DNA from: an uncultured Bacteroidales bacterium
GTDB lineage: Bacteria; Bacteroidota; Bacteroidia; Bacteroidales; Paludibacteraceae
Direction: 5' to 3'
NCBI GenBank assembly: GCA_937907165.1
Contig: CALCUH010000214.1
Span: 3,231-67,230, forward strand
Length of the DNA: 64,000 bases
The notes below the pieces were generated by a model. The model did no database searches. It saw only the letters and a list, made by a program, of their open reading frames with translations, and had not been told where the DNA came from. The position numbers were made by a program, and so were the translations under genes. Of this stretch, positions 7,814 through 16,373 are shown in pieces; position 1 is the stretch's first letter; each line of letters opens with the position of its first letter.

Positions 7814-9049
7814 TCAACACAAATTAACCCTCTCCAAAAATAACCTTATGATTTCCAGTTCCTCACTATAATCGCTATCACCACGTTCAAGCGCCTGGTC
7901 CGTGATTATTTTCAATAGAGATTGAGAGTTGCTTGTCAGATAGTCTTGAACCTCTTTAGCAGTATGTGAGAGGCAATAAGAATCTGGGTCCTCACCTTCT
8001 GGCAGAGCAACTAATCTAACATTAAAACCAGCCTTCATAAGCAGTTTGCCGTTCCTTAAATTAGCTGCCATGCCAGCGGCGTCATTATCAAACATAACTG
8101 TAACGTGTTTAAGACCATTGATGGTTGGAACATATGACTTCAAGAGATCAATCTGCTGAACAGTCAAAGCCGTTCCACAACTAGCCACAACATTTTTAAT
8201 GCCTTTCTGATGCATAGAGATGACATCACAATAACCCTCTGTTATATATGCGCTACCTTGTTTCTTAATATAATCTTTCGCTTGAAATAAACCATAAAGA
8301 ACATCACTCTTTTTATAGACATCAGTTTCCTTGCCATTAATGTATTTGGCAGTCTTAGAATTCTTATCATTGGGGTTTATGCGACCAGCGAAAGATATAA
8401 CCCTACCATCTTTTTCTTCCATGATAGGAAACATGATTCGCCCCTTAAAGACAAAATACTCTTCATCCTTATAATTTGTATCCAAAATCTTTAGGTTCCT
8501 ATAATCATCAGAATTGTAACCCTCACGACGAAGATTCTTTATATGGAAATCATCATCATCTGAAGCGTAACCTAGACGAAAAGCCTTGATGGTTTCGTCA
8601 GAAAAGCCTCTATCTGTTTTCAGATAATCTAGTACCGACTCACCTGTTTCGCCAAACAAATATTTGCTGAAATCATCTGCCATATAATTGGCAGCATACA
8701 TCATACGTTTCTGCGCTTTAGTATATCGCTCTTCTTGCGCCGTCATCCAATAACATGAACTGGAACGTGTGTCGATGTTATAAATTTTTGCAATCAATTC
8801 CAGAGCATCAACAAAACTGCAACCTTTATATTCCATGAGAAAGCTTATGGCATCCCCTCCCTTATCACATGGGAAACAATGCCAATAATTCTTTCTCAAA
8901 TTAATCTTCAGTGAAGGATGACTATCTTCATGGAATGGACATTTACATTTGAGATTAACACCGTCTTTCTGCAAATCGCCCAAACAATAACCTATCACGT
9001 CTTCAACACGAGCGGTCTGCTTAATTTTTTCAACTATCTCATTATCCAT
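7814..9049 (-). CDS. DnaG-type primase lacking the C-terminal helicase-binding domain
   Basis: The 411-aa protein has a CHC2 zinc finger (C37PFH40 with C58FPC61), an RNA polymerase core and a TOPRIM domain (AYITEGYCDVISMHQKG near 268, VMFDNDAAG near 318). Chromosomal DnaG proteins are about 600 residues or more. Here the protein ends shortly after the TOPRIM fold (IRLFLERVNLC), so the DnaB-interaction domain is absent or minimal. No continuing frame is seen after the stop. It should prime lagging-strand or post-transfer complementary-strand synthesis for the element. The WYL regulator gene lies 19 bases upstream in the same direction. Confidence 0.85.
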   Translation of the reverse strand: MDNEIVEKIKQTARVEDVIGYCLGDLQKDGVNLKCKCPFHEDSHPSLKINLRKNYWHCFPCDKGGDAISFLMEYKGCSFVDALELIAKIYNIDTRSSSCYWMTAQEERYTKAQKRMMYAANYMADDFSKYLFGETGESVLDYLKTDRGFSDETIKAFRLGYASDDDDFHIKNLRREGYNSDDYRNLKILDTNYKDEEYFVFKGRIMFPIMEEKDGRVISFAGRINPNDKNSKTAKYINGKETDVYKKSDVLYGLFQAKDYIKKQGSAYITEGYCDVISMHQKGIKNVVASCGTALTVQQIDLLKSYVPTINGLKHVTVMFDNDAAGMAANLRNGKLLMKAGFNVRLVALPEGEDPDSYCLSHTAKEVQDYLTSNSQSLLKIITDQALERGDSDYSEELEIIRLFLERVNLC

Positions 9050-9068
9050 AACACATATTTTCTATTGA

Positions 9069-9971
9069 TTAAAAACCGTACAATTTAAACATTTTTTTCA
9101 AACTCTCACGAATATCGTCTCTAAGGGATTCAGGTTCAAGGACCTCAATCCTGTCACCCATCTTGAACAATTCAGCAGTGAACTCAACATCAATCTTCAA
9201 GCAATATTCAAAGATAGAGGAATCAATGCCCGTAAATATCTCGTATTGCGAATGATGTAATGGCAATGTGCGCAAATAATTCACCTGATTGCCAAACGCC
9301 CTAATTCGCACTTTTTCTACCTGTTTTGCTTCATTCACCCAAATGCCGTAACTATCGGCGAAGTAGTCTTTTGCCGAGAAATCAGAAGGCATTTTAAATG
9401 TATCATTCGTAATTATCAAATCTGATATTCTATCCAAAGCATAGGTGTGCAACCCCCTACCCTCTACCTGTAACAAAACATACCATCGTTGTTTATCAAT
9501 CTTCAAACAATAAGGCGCACCATCAACCTCTTTAGGCGCGTCACCAAACTTGCCGTACAAGAAATGAATGATCCTATTTCCTTTGATGGCGTTAATAATC
9601 GTCGCAAGATACTCCGTCCCAGACGGGACCTTCTCAAAAAGAATTCTATCCTTGAACTGGTAAGACTCCTGCAACATATTAATTGCTGAGAATGAATTAA
9701 TGACCCACTGACTTTGGTCGTCAACCTGAAAATCATCAAAGTTAGCAATACTATAGGTGTTATCGGATTTCCTGAATTCAATCTTCAAACCTAATTCATT
9801 CTCAATGGCGACTTTATGCCTGGCGAACGTTCGCCTCGGCAAAGGTTCACCATTCTCGTCATTAAGAGCAGAGTTTGCCCATTTCGCACTTATCTCTTCA
9901 AAGGTGATGCGATTCGATTGATGAATAGTGTCAATCAACCATATATATCTTCTAAATAAGTTCGCTGCCAT
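9069..9971 (-). CDS. WYL-domain transcriptional regulator
   Basis: The 300-aa protein has an N-terminal winged-helix-like region (RRYIWLIDTIHQSNRITFEE, then ISAKW) and a WYL domain from about residue 135 (IRFLYGK-like IIHFLYGK, then PYCLKIDKQRWYVLLQVEGR, LHTYALDRI). The C-terminus FKMGDRIEVLEPESLRDDIR is the usual WYL-family ending, a C-terminal extension that lies over the binding site. WYL regulators sense nucleic-acid-type or other ligands and often control defence or mobile-element genes. A TGTGCCA inverted repeat lies in the divergent gap with the 10065 gene, suggesting autoregulation and control of both transcripts. Confidence 0.85.
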   Translation of the reverse strand: MAANLFRRYIWLIDTIHQSNRITFEEISAKWANSALNDENGEPLPRRTFARHKVAIENELGLKIEFRKSDNTYSIANFDDFQVDDQSQWVINSFSAINMLQESYQFKDRILFEKVPSGTEYLATIINAIKGNRIIHFLYGKFGDAPKEVDGAPYCLKIDKQRWYVLLQVEGRGLHTYALDRISDLIITNDTFKMPSDFSAKDYFADSYGIWVNEAKQVEKVRIRAFGNQVNYLRTLPLHHSQYEIFTGIDSSIFEYCLKIDVEFTAELFKMGDRIEVLEPESLRDDIRESLKKMFKLYGF

Positions 9972-10004
9972 AATTTTTTTTCAAAGGTAAAAATAATTTT
10001 TGTA

Positions 10005-10023
10005 TGTGCCATTATTTGGCACA
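10005..10023. promoter_or_regulatory. Probable operator in the divergent intergenic region
   Basis: TGTGCCA and TGGCACA form perfect 7-base arms separated by 5 bases. They lie between the WYL regulator start (9971) and the rightward gene (10065), and just upstream of the rightward -7 box. The most likely binder is the WYL regulator (inference). Confidence 0.6.
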
Positions 10024-10032
10024 CAAATAAAT

Positions 10033-10040
10033 TATCTTTG
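10033..10040 (+). promoter_or_regulatory. -7 box (TATCTTTG) of the 10065 gene
   Basis: This is an exact TAnnTTTG match 24 bases upstream of the ATG. The palindromic operator ends 9 bases before it, where a bound repressor would block RNA polymerase. Confidence 0.6.
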
Positions 10041-10064
10041 TCGGAAACATAAAAATTTCAAATT

Positions 10065-10730
10065 ATGGAAACAAAAGAACCAATCGACGCAAAAACGTAC
10101 ATCGACCTGAAATACGAACAGTATAGCTTTGACGATGACAGATCAGCGATTCCGCAAACCCTATTGGACGCTTTCGACATGAAAGCGTTCTGTTATAATT
10201 GCATGTCGAGGGACATTCACAATGTTCTTGTGAACAGCGAGCCGTTGGAGGAATTCGAAAGATTCTATGAATGTTTGGATTCCGACAGGAATAAGACGAC
10301 AATCAAGTCATTCACTTTCGATAAAATGAAAGCGATCCGTGACAAATACAACCAAGTGTATGAAGCCATGGAATTATATGGCAAGGAAATCGACGAGACA
10401 TTGCCAGTCGGCGAACCTAAAGACTCATCCGATTTCGAGATACTTGTTTGCATAGATATGCAGTATGAAACAGAAGCAAAACGAATCCTTAAAATAGCGG
10501 AAGAACTCACTTCAACTTGCAGCAGCATCATTTCATCAATCGATGAAATGAGTGATGAGGAACTCGACCAAAAACAAGTAGAAATCCTCATCCTTTTAGA
10601 AGATGCCAAGGATAAGTCGAAAATCGATCCTGAAAAATTGCTTCGTGCAAGCTCCCTCATATACAGACAACTTAATTTCTTTAAAATCGACGATAAAGCC
10701 GTCGAGAAACTGAACTCGCAATATGAATGA
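10065..10730 (+). CDS. Hypothetical acidic helical protein
   Basis: This is a 221-aa cytoplasmic protein, rich in Asp/Glu and predicted mostly helical (for example DEELDQKQVEILILLEDAKD). It has no signal peptide, membrane segment or recognisable motif. It is transcribed divergently from the WYL regulator and followed after 35 bases by another small gene, so the two probably form one transcript. Function unknown. Confidence 0.65.
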   Translation: METKEPIDAKTYIDLKYEQYSFDDDRSAIPQTLLDAFDMKAFCYNCMSRDIHNVLVNSEPLEEFERFYECLDSDRNKTTIKSFTFDKMKAIRDKYNQVYEAMELYGKEIDETLPVGEPKDSSDFEILVCIDMQYETEAKRILKIAEELTSTCSSIISSIDEMSDEELDQKQVEILILLEDAKDKSKIDPEKLLRASSLIYRQLNFFKIDDKAVEKLNSQYE

Positions 10731-10765
10731 ATAAGAATTCATGAACTATTGAACAACAAACAACC

Positions 10766-11269
10766 ATGGAACAGAACAAAATAACAACGCTCAAGATTCA
10801 AGCGTACAGCAAGGAAATGCTTCAGTCAATGCTGAAGAGGCAAGCGATAACATCGGCAGTGTTCGAGGACAGGGAAGTGCTACAGATGATATGCCAAGCA
10901 CAAACGGAGTCGATAATGGAAGCGTTTCCAGAGATAACACCGATGCGGATGCGCTCGGAACAGGAAACAGTGATGATGGAAATCGAGTCGGATCTAATCC
11001 CATGGGAGAAGGAGGACTACGAAACAAAGGTGGTGAATCAGGCGAGCATGATAGCGCAAGCGGCGTTAGTGGATCCGATCACGAAGGAGATGTACGTGGC
11101 GATAGCGGAACTCAAACCGCATCTATTGAAGACGTACAACCTGGCATGGTGCCAGAAGGAATCGATACACTTCAACCTGATGGAAGACCGCTTGCAGGAG
11201 GAAATGTCTTACAGTCAAGCGAGGATTCAAGTGTCCGAAATGGTGATAGAACACGTGAAATCGTTATAA
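10766..11269 (+). CDS. Hypothetical methionine-rich helical protein (with long overlapping second frame)
   Basis: The 167-aa protein starts with MEQNKITTLKIQAYSKEMLQ, is helical and unusually rich in methionine (PMRMRSEQETVMMEIESD). I prefer this frame because its ATG lies 35 bases after the previous gene and the protein looks globular. A second frame is open across the same DNA from about 10753 to 11397 and gives a Gly/Ser/Asp-rich, disordered-looking product. That frame runs into a minus-strand terminator and its first ATG is only at 10891. Function unknown. Confidence 0.5.
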   Translation: MEQNKITTLKIQAYSKEMLQSMLKRQAITSAVFEDREVLQMICQAQTESIMEAFPEITPMRMRSEQETVMMEIESDLIPWEKEDYETKVVNQASMIAQAALVDPITKEMYVAIAELKPHLLKTYNLAWCQKESIHFNLMEDRLQEEMSYSQARIQVSEMVIEHVKSL

Positions 11270-11339
11270 GCGGGAAAAGACTATGCAACAGAAGCATCTT
11301 CAATCAAATGATTAGCGGGCTTGGTTTTCAAAAAAGAAT

Positions 11340-11368
11340 CCGCAACGCCATATTGACTGGCATTGCGG
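11340..11368 (-). terminator. Intrinsic terminator of the leftward 11485-13134 gene
   Basis: On the minus strand CCGCAATGCC pairs with GGCGTTGCGG (one G-U pair), followed by ATTCTTTTTTG. It lies about 115 bases past the stop of the secreted-protein gene. Confidence 0.7.
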
Positions 11369-11484
11369 ACTATATTGGTATGTCTTTTCATGTTTAGCAG
11401 ACACCAATAAAGAGCAATAACTTTGTCCTATAAAATTTAAGTATAAAAAATTGTAACGGTTATTTAGGACTAGCACCTACTACT

Positions 11485-13134
11485 CTATTGACCGACATTA
11501 GGACGCTGCATGGTTGAATATTTAACAATGTCAGAAGCTTGATTCTTTAAGTTCAATTGAGACGATGGACTCAATGTCGCCTCTATATTGATGAATGAGT
11601 TCGTGTTATTTTGATCTTCGACCTTAACACGGATTTTCTCTATTTGCTTCTCCGATAACATTTTAAACATCTCTATATCAGTAGGCGTTTCAAAAGCGCA
11701 TTGATATGGATAAGCATTGAGTTCAATATCTTTGCTGGAGTGGAAAGCATTGAAAGGAAGATTTTTCAATGTCCCATCCGTAAACTTAAAATAGATGGAG
11801 CAACGGTAACTTTTCACCATCGACGAACTATTTACCCAACCATCAATTTTATATCCATTCTTAACATCGTATTTTAATTGTAAAGCCATTTCTGGGCTAA
11901 CCTCCTCTGGCTTCGCCGTAAAACGCCACTGCCATGCGGATTCTTCCACTTCACACTGATTAAACTGACCATGGTATGGGAATGCGGGATATACTCTTTT
12001 CGCCAAATAATCGGTCGATTTCTTCTCTGATGGCAATTTGGGTGCTTGTGCGATGAAATCCTTCGCATAAGCCAATACATAGTCGGCGGAACGTTCCCTA
12101 AGTTTTCTCTCAATAACAAAAAAGTCGAATGGCTGATCTAGTTCGACTCTGACCATTTCCAACTTCTTGGTTGCCAACTTTTCGACAAAAGCTCTATCAC
12201 ACGCCACCTTTAGGAAGGTCATTTTTTGGTCATTCCATTTCTCAGGACATTTAAAAATCGCAACCGTGAATTTATTGATTGTTTGATCCTTGAATTTGAA
12301 TGAGACGAAGTCACTATTAGGATTTACACAATGAGTCACCTCAGGCGCATAAATATTTATGTAATAGAAGGTATCGACCGTAGAGATGGTCATATCCATC
12401 ATGCCTGATCGAATCGGAAGGAAAGAAGTCTCCACCTGACGCATATTGGTAAACTCGTCGATGTTTTTCGTTAAATAGGTATACTGATTAATTTTCATAT
12501 CATTGGTTCTACCCAAGAAGTCTTGAGCATAAGCCTGTACCTTCGTCGCATTTTCAGGATGACGAGTCACATAATTATAAACGCAATGCTTATAATTGCT
12601 TTTCACAATCACATCTACCGAAGTAATCTCTTTTTGGGTAAAAAGTTCAATATCCTTCTTATCCACGTCCAACGTAAAGGTGTAAGAGTAATAATTCGTT
12701 TTCTCTTCTGCCTCTGCCACTAAACCTTCATATTGGAATACCTGGCTAGTGTTATCCGAAAAATTGAACTTTATGATAGAATAATCATCCATAGAGAATC
12801 TAGTAGGATCATAGACACTCAAAACCATTTGATATTTCTTTTGATCCGCAAAGAACCCTATACCGAACTGATGGTATTGTCCCTCCAAACCAGAGCCAAT
12901 TTCAATGCCGGAAACCGCTGAAGCAATCATGCCTCTACGAGCCTTTTTTATCTCCTTATCACTATAACCTGTGATTGCCACCAGGTTAGTCATTACCGTC
13001 CTGATACCTGTTTGAGTATCTACCGAATCCTTGAAATAACTGACAGATGTTCTTTGATCTCCCGTTTCACTTTTTGCCTGTGCAAAAAAGAAAGACGACA
13101 ATAAGATTGCCACCAATAAGCTTAATTTCTTCAT
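11485..13134 (-). CDS. Secreted protein made of three related modules, function unknown
   Basis: The 549-aa protein has a clear signal peptide (MKKLSLLVAILLSSFFFAQA). The rest appears to be three diverged copies of one module of about 160-180 residues. Each has an FKF.D.T strand: IIKFNFSDNTSQVF, then DFVSFKFKDQTINKF, then SIYFKFTDGTLKNL. Each continues with an (F/M)..L..K.I..(V/I)(D/R)V strand: LFTQKEITSVDVIV, KLATKKLEMVRVEL, MLSEKQIEKIRVKV. Modules 1 and 2 end with an AYAxDF stretch. No enzyme motif is visible. It shares a leader design with the neighbouring C10 protease gene, so the two may be co-regulated and could act together at the surface. Confidence 0.7.
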   Translation of the reverse strand: MKKLSLLVAILLSSFFFAQAKSETGDQRTSVSYFKDSVDTQTGIRTVMTNLVAITGYSDKEIKKARRGMIASAVSGIEIGSGLEGQYHQFGIGFFADQKKYQMVLSVYDPTRFSMDDYSIIKFNFSDNTSQVFQYEGLVAEAEEKTNYYSYTFTLDVDKKDIELFTQKEITSVDVIVKSNYKHCVYNYVTRHPENATKVQAYAQDFLGRTNDMKINQYTYLTKNIDEFTNMRQVETSFLPIRSGMMDMTISTVDTFYYINIYAPEVTHCVNPNSDFVSFKFKDQTINKFTVAIFKCPEKWNDQKMTFLKVACDRAFVEKLATKKLEMVRVELDQPFDFFVIERKLRERSADYVLAYAKDFIAQAPKLPSEKKSTDYLAKRVYPAFPYHGQFNQCEVEESAWQWRFTAKPEEVSPEMALQLKYDVKNGYKIDGWVNSSSMVKSYRCSIYFKFTDGTLKNLPFNAFHSSKDIELNAYPYQCAFETPTDIEMFKMLSEKQIEKIRVKVEDQNNTNSFINIEATLSPSSQLNLKNQASDIVKYSTMQRPNVGQ

Positions 13135-13215
13135 TTATATATTCACATTAAACCAATATTAATACATCACAAATGTAGTCATAAAATATAAGATAAGACA
13201 ATTAGTATAAATAAA

Positions 13216-13264
13216 ATGACCTCCCTAATGAGAGGTCATATTTCATAATCCACCTTCACAGGCG
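13216..13264 (-). promoter_or_regulatory. 5' leader with terminator-like hairpin (attenuator candidate), copy A
   Basis: On the minus strand a conserved block (CGCCTGTGAAGGTGGATTAT, 13264-13245) is followed by a stem of ATGACCTC and GAGGTCAT and then TTTTATTT. The hairpin is about 80 bases before the start codon at 13134, inside the leader, so transcription could stop there conditionally. Copy B at 16123-16173 has the same order of elements. Confidence 0.5.
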
Positions 13265-13307
13265 AATCATCATGTAAATATTACAATTTAATAATATAAA
13301 ACGTACA

Positions 13308-13337
13308 CAAAATTACACAATTTGCCGCAAAGGCAAA
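13308..13337 (-). promoter_or_regulatory. Promoter of the 549-aa secreted protein gene
   Basis: On the minus strand a TAATTTTG -7 box (13308-13315) lies 18 bases after a TTTG -33 box (13334-13337). This matches the Bacteroidetes pattern and puts the start of transcription just upstream of the leader. Confidence 0.5.
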
Positions 13338-13351
13338 TCAAACCAATTAAA

Positions 13352-16051
13352 CTATTTATTTATATATTTCAAACTTTTTGAAACATACACGCCTACGCCT
13401 TTGCTATCGAGACCGCCTATCTGATTATTGATCATTTGATATTCGCCAATGCGAACACCAAGCGGCGAATATAGGATAACACTCTTATCGCAGTCATTAG
13501 CTATATCATCCAATCCAGTTGTCATATTGACTGGCAAAGACTCTTCTCCAAAAAAATCACCACTCATAAGAGAGACCGTAAACGGCGAACGATCATCAAA
13601 CATACCGACCTCATCCAACATGAAAGATTTGGTCTCAAAGTCAAAATCATAAACAGAGAAGAAATCGAACGGATCCATGCAAGAATAAGCCGAACTTGAT
13701 GAGACCAAAGAACCGAAATCGGTTTTCATGTTCATATCTTGCGACGCAGAGATAGTCGCATTATGAGCTTTGAATATGACATCATCGCCACGCAGTTTCA
13801 CACCTACAATATAAGGAACATTGGGTTTGATATGATTAGTCTCAACAGCGTTCAAATGTTCATCCAGCTCGTAGATGACCATACCTTCATGCATGATTTC
13901 GCTTCCGTCTGAAAGATAGGCGCTATCAGGCGCAAAAGGGAGCATAATAGTAGACCAAACATAATCATCGTCACCACTTCGAAGAGCCGAAGGAGACACA
14001 GAACGAATAAATGGCATATCAAGCTCCACTGTCTTAGCGATAATGTCTGTATCGCAATAAAAATCGAAATTTGCATCAATATGAATAGAGTCGGAATGAC
14101 CGTTTATGACGAGGTTGGAATTCACACCAACAGGCATATAGTCTTCTCTATCGGTCAGATAAAGGCAGTTAGGATTTGCCTCATCAGTGACGAGCGTATC
14201 TGGATGGAACTTGTTCAAATAGACAATCAAAGCTTCAGCTGGTATTGAGTTGACAAAGTCACCCATACTTGAAATTCTATTTGCGTTTCTATATTCCAGA
14301 TTAAAGAGGCAACTGACTTTAACACTACCAAATCTTGGTATGATGCCGATCTCATATGTCTCATATGTGTATTTAATTTGGGGAACATATATTTGGTGCT
14401 CAATGCGGTGATATATATTGTCAGCGGGTACTTCAAAGACCCAATCACCACTACACAGCAATGTGTCCAAGCCCTGATCATTATGTGTCAGAAAGGTTTG
14501 TATAACAGCACGGAAAGGAATAGAACCATAATTAGCGAAAGAAATCTCGACATCGTTCATGCCCGGATTAACGTAATAGATATCTTCGATTTCGTCATAA
14601 TAAGAGAAATTCAAGAATTTCACTTTGAATAAAACACTATCATTAAGATTGGTGTAGCCACCGACATGATAATTAATCGTGTCGATGAGTTCACCCTCTT
14701 TTGTGCTGAATCTTAATTTTACATCTCCCTCAGAGAGGGCGCTTGAAGAATAAGATAGTTTGACATATTGGTTGGGTTCGATAATAAAAACACTATCGTT
14801 CATCATAAAATCGCCGTCTATCTTAACTGGACCAGATGAGTTCGTGTATAGATTGCTGCTCATGTATATATTTCCGACATAAGGTTCGTCGCCAACGTTT
14901 CTTACATAGAAATCGATTAAAGACGGGTCATTCACACAATAAGTCGAATGTAATTTCAAATCAGATATCTCCAATGTTCCCTTTTTAAATTTGGTTGAAT
15001 TAGGTATCTTGATGCCAATGATAATATGCCTATCAATAGGATATTCAAATAAACCATCAGCGCTATACTCTTCATTACATTCAATGTCACCCCATCCCAT
15101 ATTGAAATGGAAAGAATAATTATAATAACCGTCACAAATAAACCAATGACCAGTGCCTCTTTTATTCAACTCGCCTTTACGCTCATAGCCTGCTATAAGG
15201 ACAGGTCTGCCTGCTTTAATTTCATCATAGATGATATCCTCCAAATCATTATAATCGTAGTAATTGCCGAGAAGTTTCGTCGCAGATAATGAGTAATTAA
15301 AAATTAAAAGTGCAGGAACCATTACTTCTCCACTAGTAGCTGATGATTCCACACCATAGTCTGTCTTTAAAGCATAACCGCAATACTTCATAAGTTTAGC
15401 AAGCTCTGGTGCGGTATCGCCTTCATCATAAGACAATTTCATTTGACTGTAATCGAAACTGGTAGGTTCAAGAGATGGATAATGAACACCGTAACTTTCA
15501 TATGCTGGAATACCATAACAAGTATCAGGGTATTTATAATAATAGAGCACCTGGGCTAATGCGGTAGCACCGCAACCTGTAACACTTGAATGTAACAAAT
15601 CATTGTAAGGCTCCTTTTGAAACCAATTAGTTTTAATGAGGGGAGCGACCGAATCCCTTGGATCTTCAAAAATAGAATCGTCATCTGTTAGAGACGAACT
15701 TCTTAGAACGACAGAAGATTTAGCCCTATCAATCATATCTTGAATCTTCGACAGATATTCTTTTACCTCGTATGGTAAATTTTTGTCATGATAGGAAAAA
15801 TTGGAACAATAAAACAAAACAGGGTTCTTGAAAGCATTTACAGCCGATATTATGATAAAACCCCTCGGTTCTAAGTCGAAGGCATAATATGACTTGCTAT
15901 CACTTACATTGACCGCATTATCTCGTAAAACTTCGCCTTTTTTTTCAAGATGTTTCGAAGCTATCACCCTAGCCTCCTGTTCAGAATATGCCCATGCTGA
16001 TAAGACACTCAGCAACATTAATGAACAAGCGATAAATTTTTTTATATTCAT
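13352..16051 (-). CDS. C10-family (streptopain/interpain-like) cysteine protease, secreted
   Basis: The 899-aa precursor has a signal peptide (MNIKKFIACSLMLLSVLSAW). Its Spi_C10 inhibitory propeptide (YSEQEARVIASKHLEKKG to PRGFIIISAV, about 22-72) is followed by the protease core. The nucleophile is Cys160 in SSVTGCGATALAQVLYYYKY and the catalytic histidine is His302 in RGTGHWFICDGYY. The remaining 550 residues are beta-rich modules. The C-terminus (SVILYSPLGVRIGEY to GVGVYVSKSLKYINK) looks like a sorting domain. The best-known relatives are SpeB and Prevotella interpain. It should be secreted and activated by propeptide removal. Its leader resembles that of the downstream 549-aa gene. Confidence 0.9.
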   Translation of the reverse strand: MNIKKFIACSLMLLSVLSAWAYSEQEARVIASKHLEKKGEVLRDNAVNVSDSKSYYAFDLEPRGFIIISAVNAFKNPVLFYCSNFSYHDKNLPYEVKEYLSKIQDMIDRAKSSVVLRSSSLTDDDSIFEDPRDSVAPLIKTNWFQKEPYNDLLHSSVTGCGATALAQVLYYYKYPDTCYGIPAYESYGVHYPSLEPTSFDYSQMKLSYDEGDTAPELAKLMKYCGYALKTDYGVESSATSGEVMVPALLIFNYSLSATKLLGNYYDYNDLEDIIYDEIKAGRPVLIAGYERKGELNKRGTGHWFICDGYYNYSFHFNMGWGDIECNEEYSADGLFEYPIDRHIIIGIKIPNSTKFKKGTLEISDLKLHSTYCVNDPSLIDFYVRNVGDEPYVGNIYMSSNLYTNSSGPVKIDGDFMMNDSVFIIEPNQYVKLSYSSSALSEGDVKLRFSTKEGELIDTINYHVGGYTNLNDSVLFKVKFLNFSYYDEIEDIYYVNPGMNDVEISFANYGSIPFRAVIQTFLTHNDQGLDTLLCSGDWVFEVPADNIYHRIEHQIYVPQIKYTYETYEIGIIPRFGSVKVSCLFNLEYRNANRISSMGDFVNSIPAEALIVYLNKFHPDTLVTDEANPNCLYLTDREDYMPVGVNSNLVINGHSDSIHIDANFDFYCDTDIIAKTVELDMPFIRSVSPSALRSGDDDYVWSTIMLPFAPDSAYLSDGSEIMHEGMVIYELDEHLNAVETNHIKPNVPYIVGVKLRGDDVIFKAHNATISASQDMNMKTDFGSLVSSSSAYSCMDPFDFFSVYDFDFETKSFMLDEVGMFDDRSPFTVSLMSGDFFGEESLPVNMTTGLDDIANDCDKSVILYSPLGVRIGEYQMINNQIGGLDSKGVGVYVSKSLKYINK

Positions 16052-16122
16052 ATTATAAGTGAAAAGTAAAATCTGATAAGATATGATAACCTTACAAAGG
16101 TATTAATAATAACTAACATAAA

Positions 16123-16173
16123 AAAGCCTCCCTATAAAGGAAGGCTTTCTACATAGCCTACTTTCACAAGCAG
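16123..16173 (-). promoter_or_regulatory. 5' leader with terminator-like hairpin (attenuator candidate), copy B
   Basis: On the minus strand CTGCTTGTGAAAGTAGGCTA (16173-16154) is followed by AAAGCCT/AGGCTTT arms (16142-16148 and 16123-16129, extended by GG/CC) and a run of T. The hairpin is about 70 bases before the protease start. The block plus hairpin recalls the GAGAGTAGG end of 5S rRNA followed by an rRNA-operon terminator, but no complete 5S sequence is present. Confidence 0.5.
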
Positions 16174-16201
16174 ACAGATGTTCATATTTTTTATTTCGAT
16201 A

Positions 16202-16209
16202 CAAAGTTA
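16202..16209 (-). promoter_or_regulatory. -7 box (TAACTTTG) of the C10 protease gene
   Basis: On the minus strand TAACTTTG matches TAnnTTTG and would start a leader of about 140 bases containing attenuator copy B. A matching -33 element is not clear. Confidence 0.45.
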
Positions 16210-16259
16210 CGAAATAAATAACCTAAAATAAAACACTAGTTTCATGGGTGGAAAATAAA

Positions 16260-16267
16260 TATCTTTG
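16260..16267 (+). promoter_or_regulatory. -7 box (TATCTTTG) of the candidate defence cassette
   Basis: This exact TAnnTTTG match places transcription start near 16274, giving a leader of about 100 bases that contains the hairpin at 16277-16330. Confidence 0.55.
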
Positions 16268-16276
16268 CATGGGTAT

Positions 16277-16330
16277 ACATACAAAATATAGGCACCCGAA
16301 AGGATGCCTCCATTTAAGAGAATTGTATGT
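16277..16330 (+). ncRNA. Structured 5' leader with GNRA-capped hairpin
   Basis: The outer arms ACATACAA (16277-16284) and TTGTATGT (16323-16330) enclose an inner stem of AGGCACCC (16290-16297) and GGATGCCT (16302-16309). The inner stem has one C-A mismatch and is closed by a GAAA tetraloop. The GNRA loop and nesting suggest a functional RNA fold rather than a DNA site. No U-tract follows, so it is not a terminator. It lies between the promoter and the start of the 633-aa gene. Confidence 0.45.
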
Positions 16331-16373
16331 GAATACAATAGGATTTGTTTTCATTACAAAGATAACATAAAGC

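Noticed and set aside
16123..16173. A 5S rRNA gene suggested by the GAAAGTAGG block next to a terminator
   Set aside because: Only a 3'-end-like stretch of about 20 bases is present; the 5' half and conserved 5S helices are missing.
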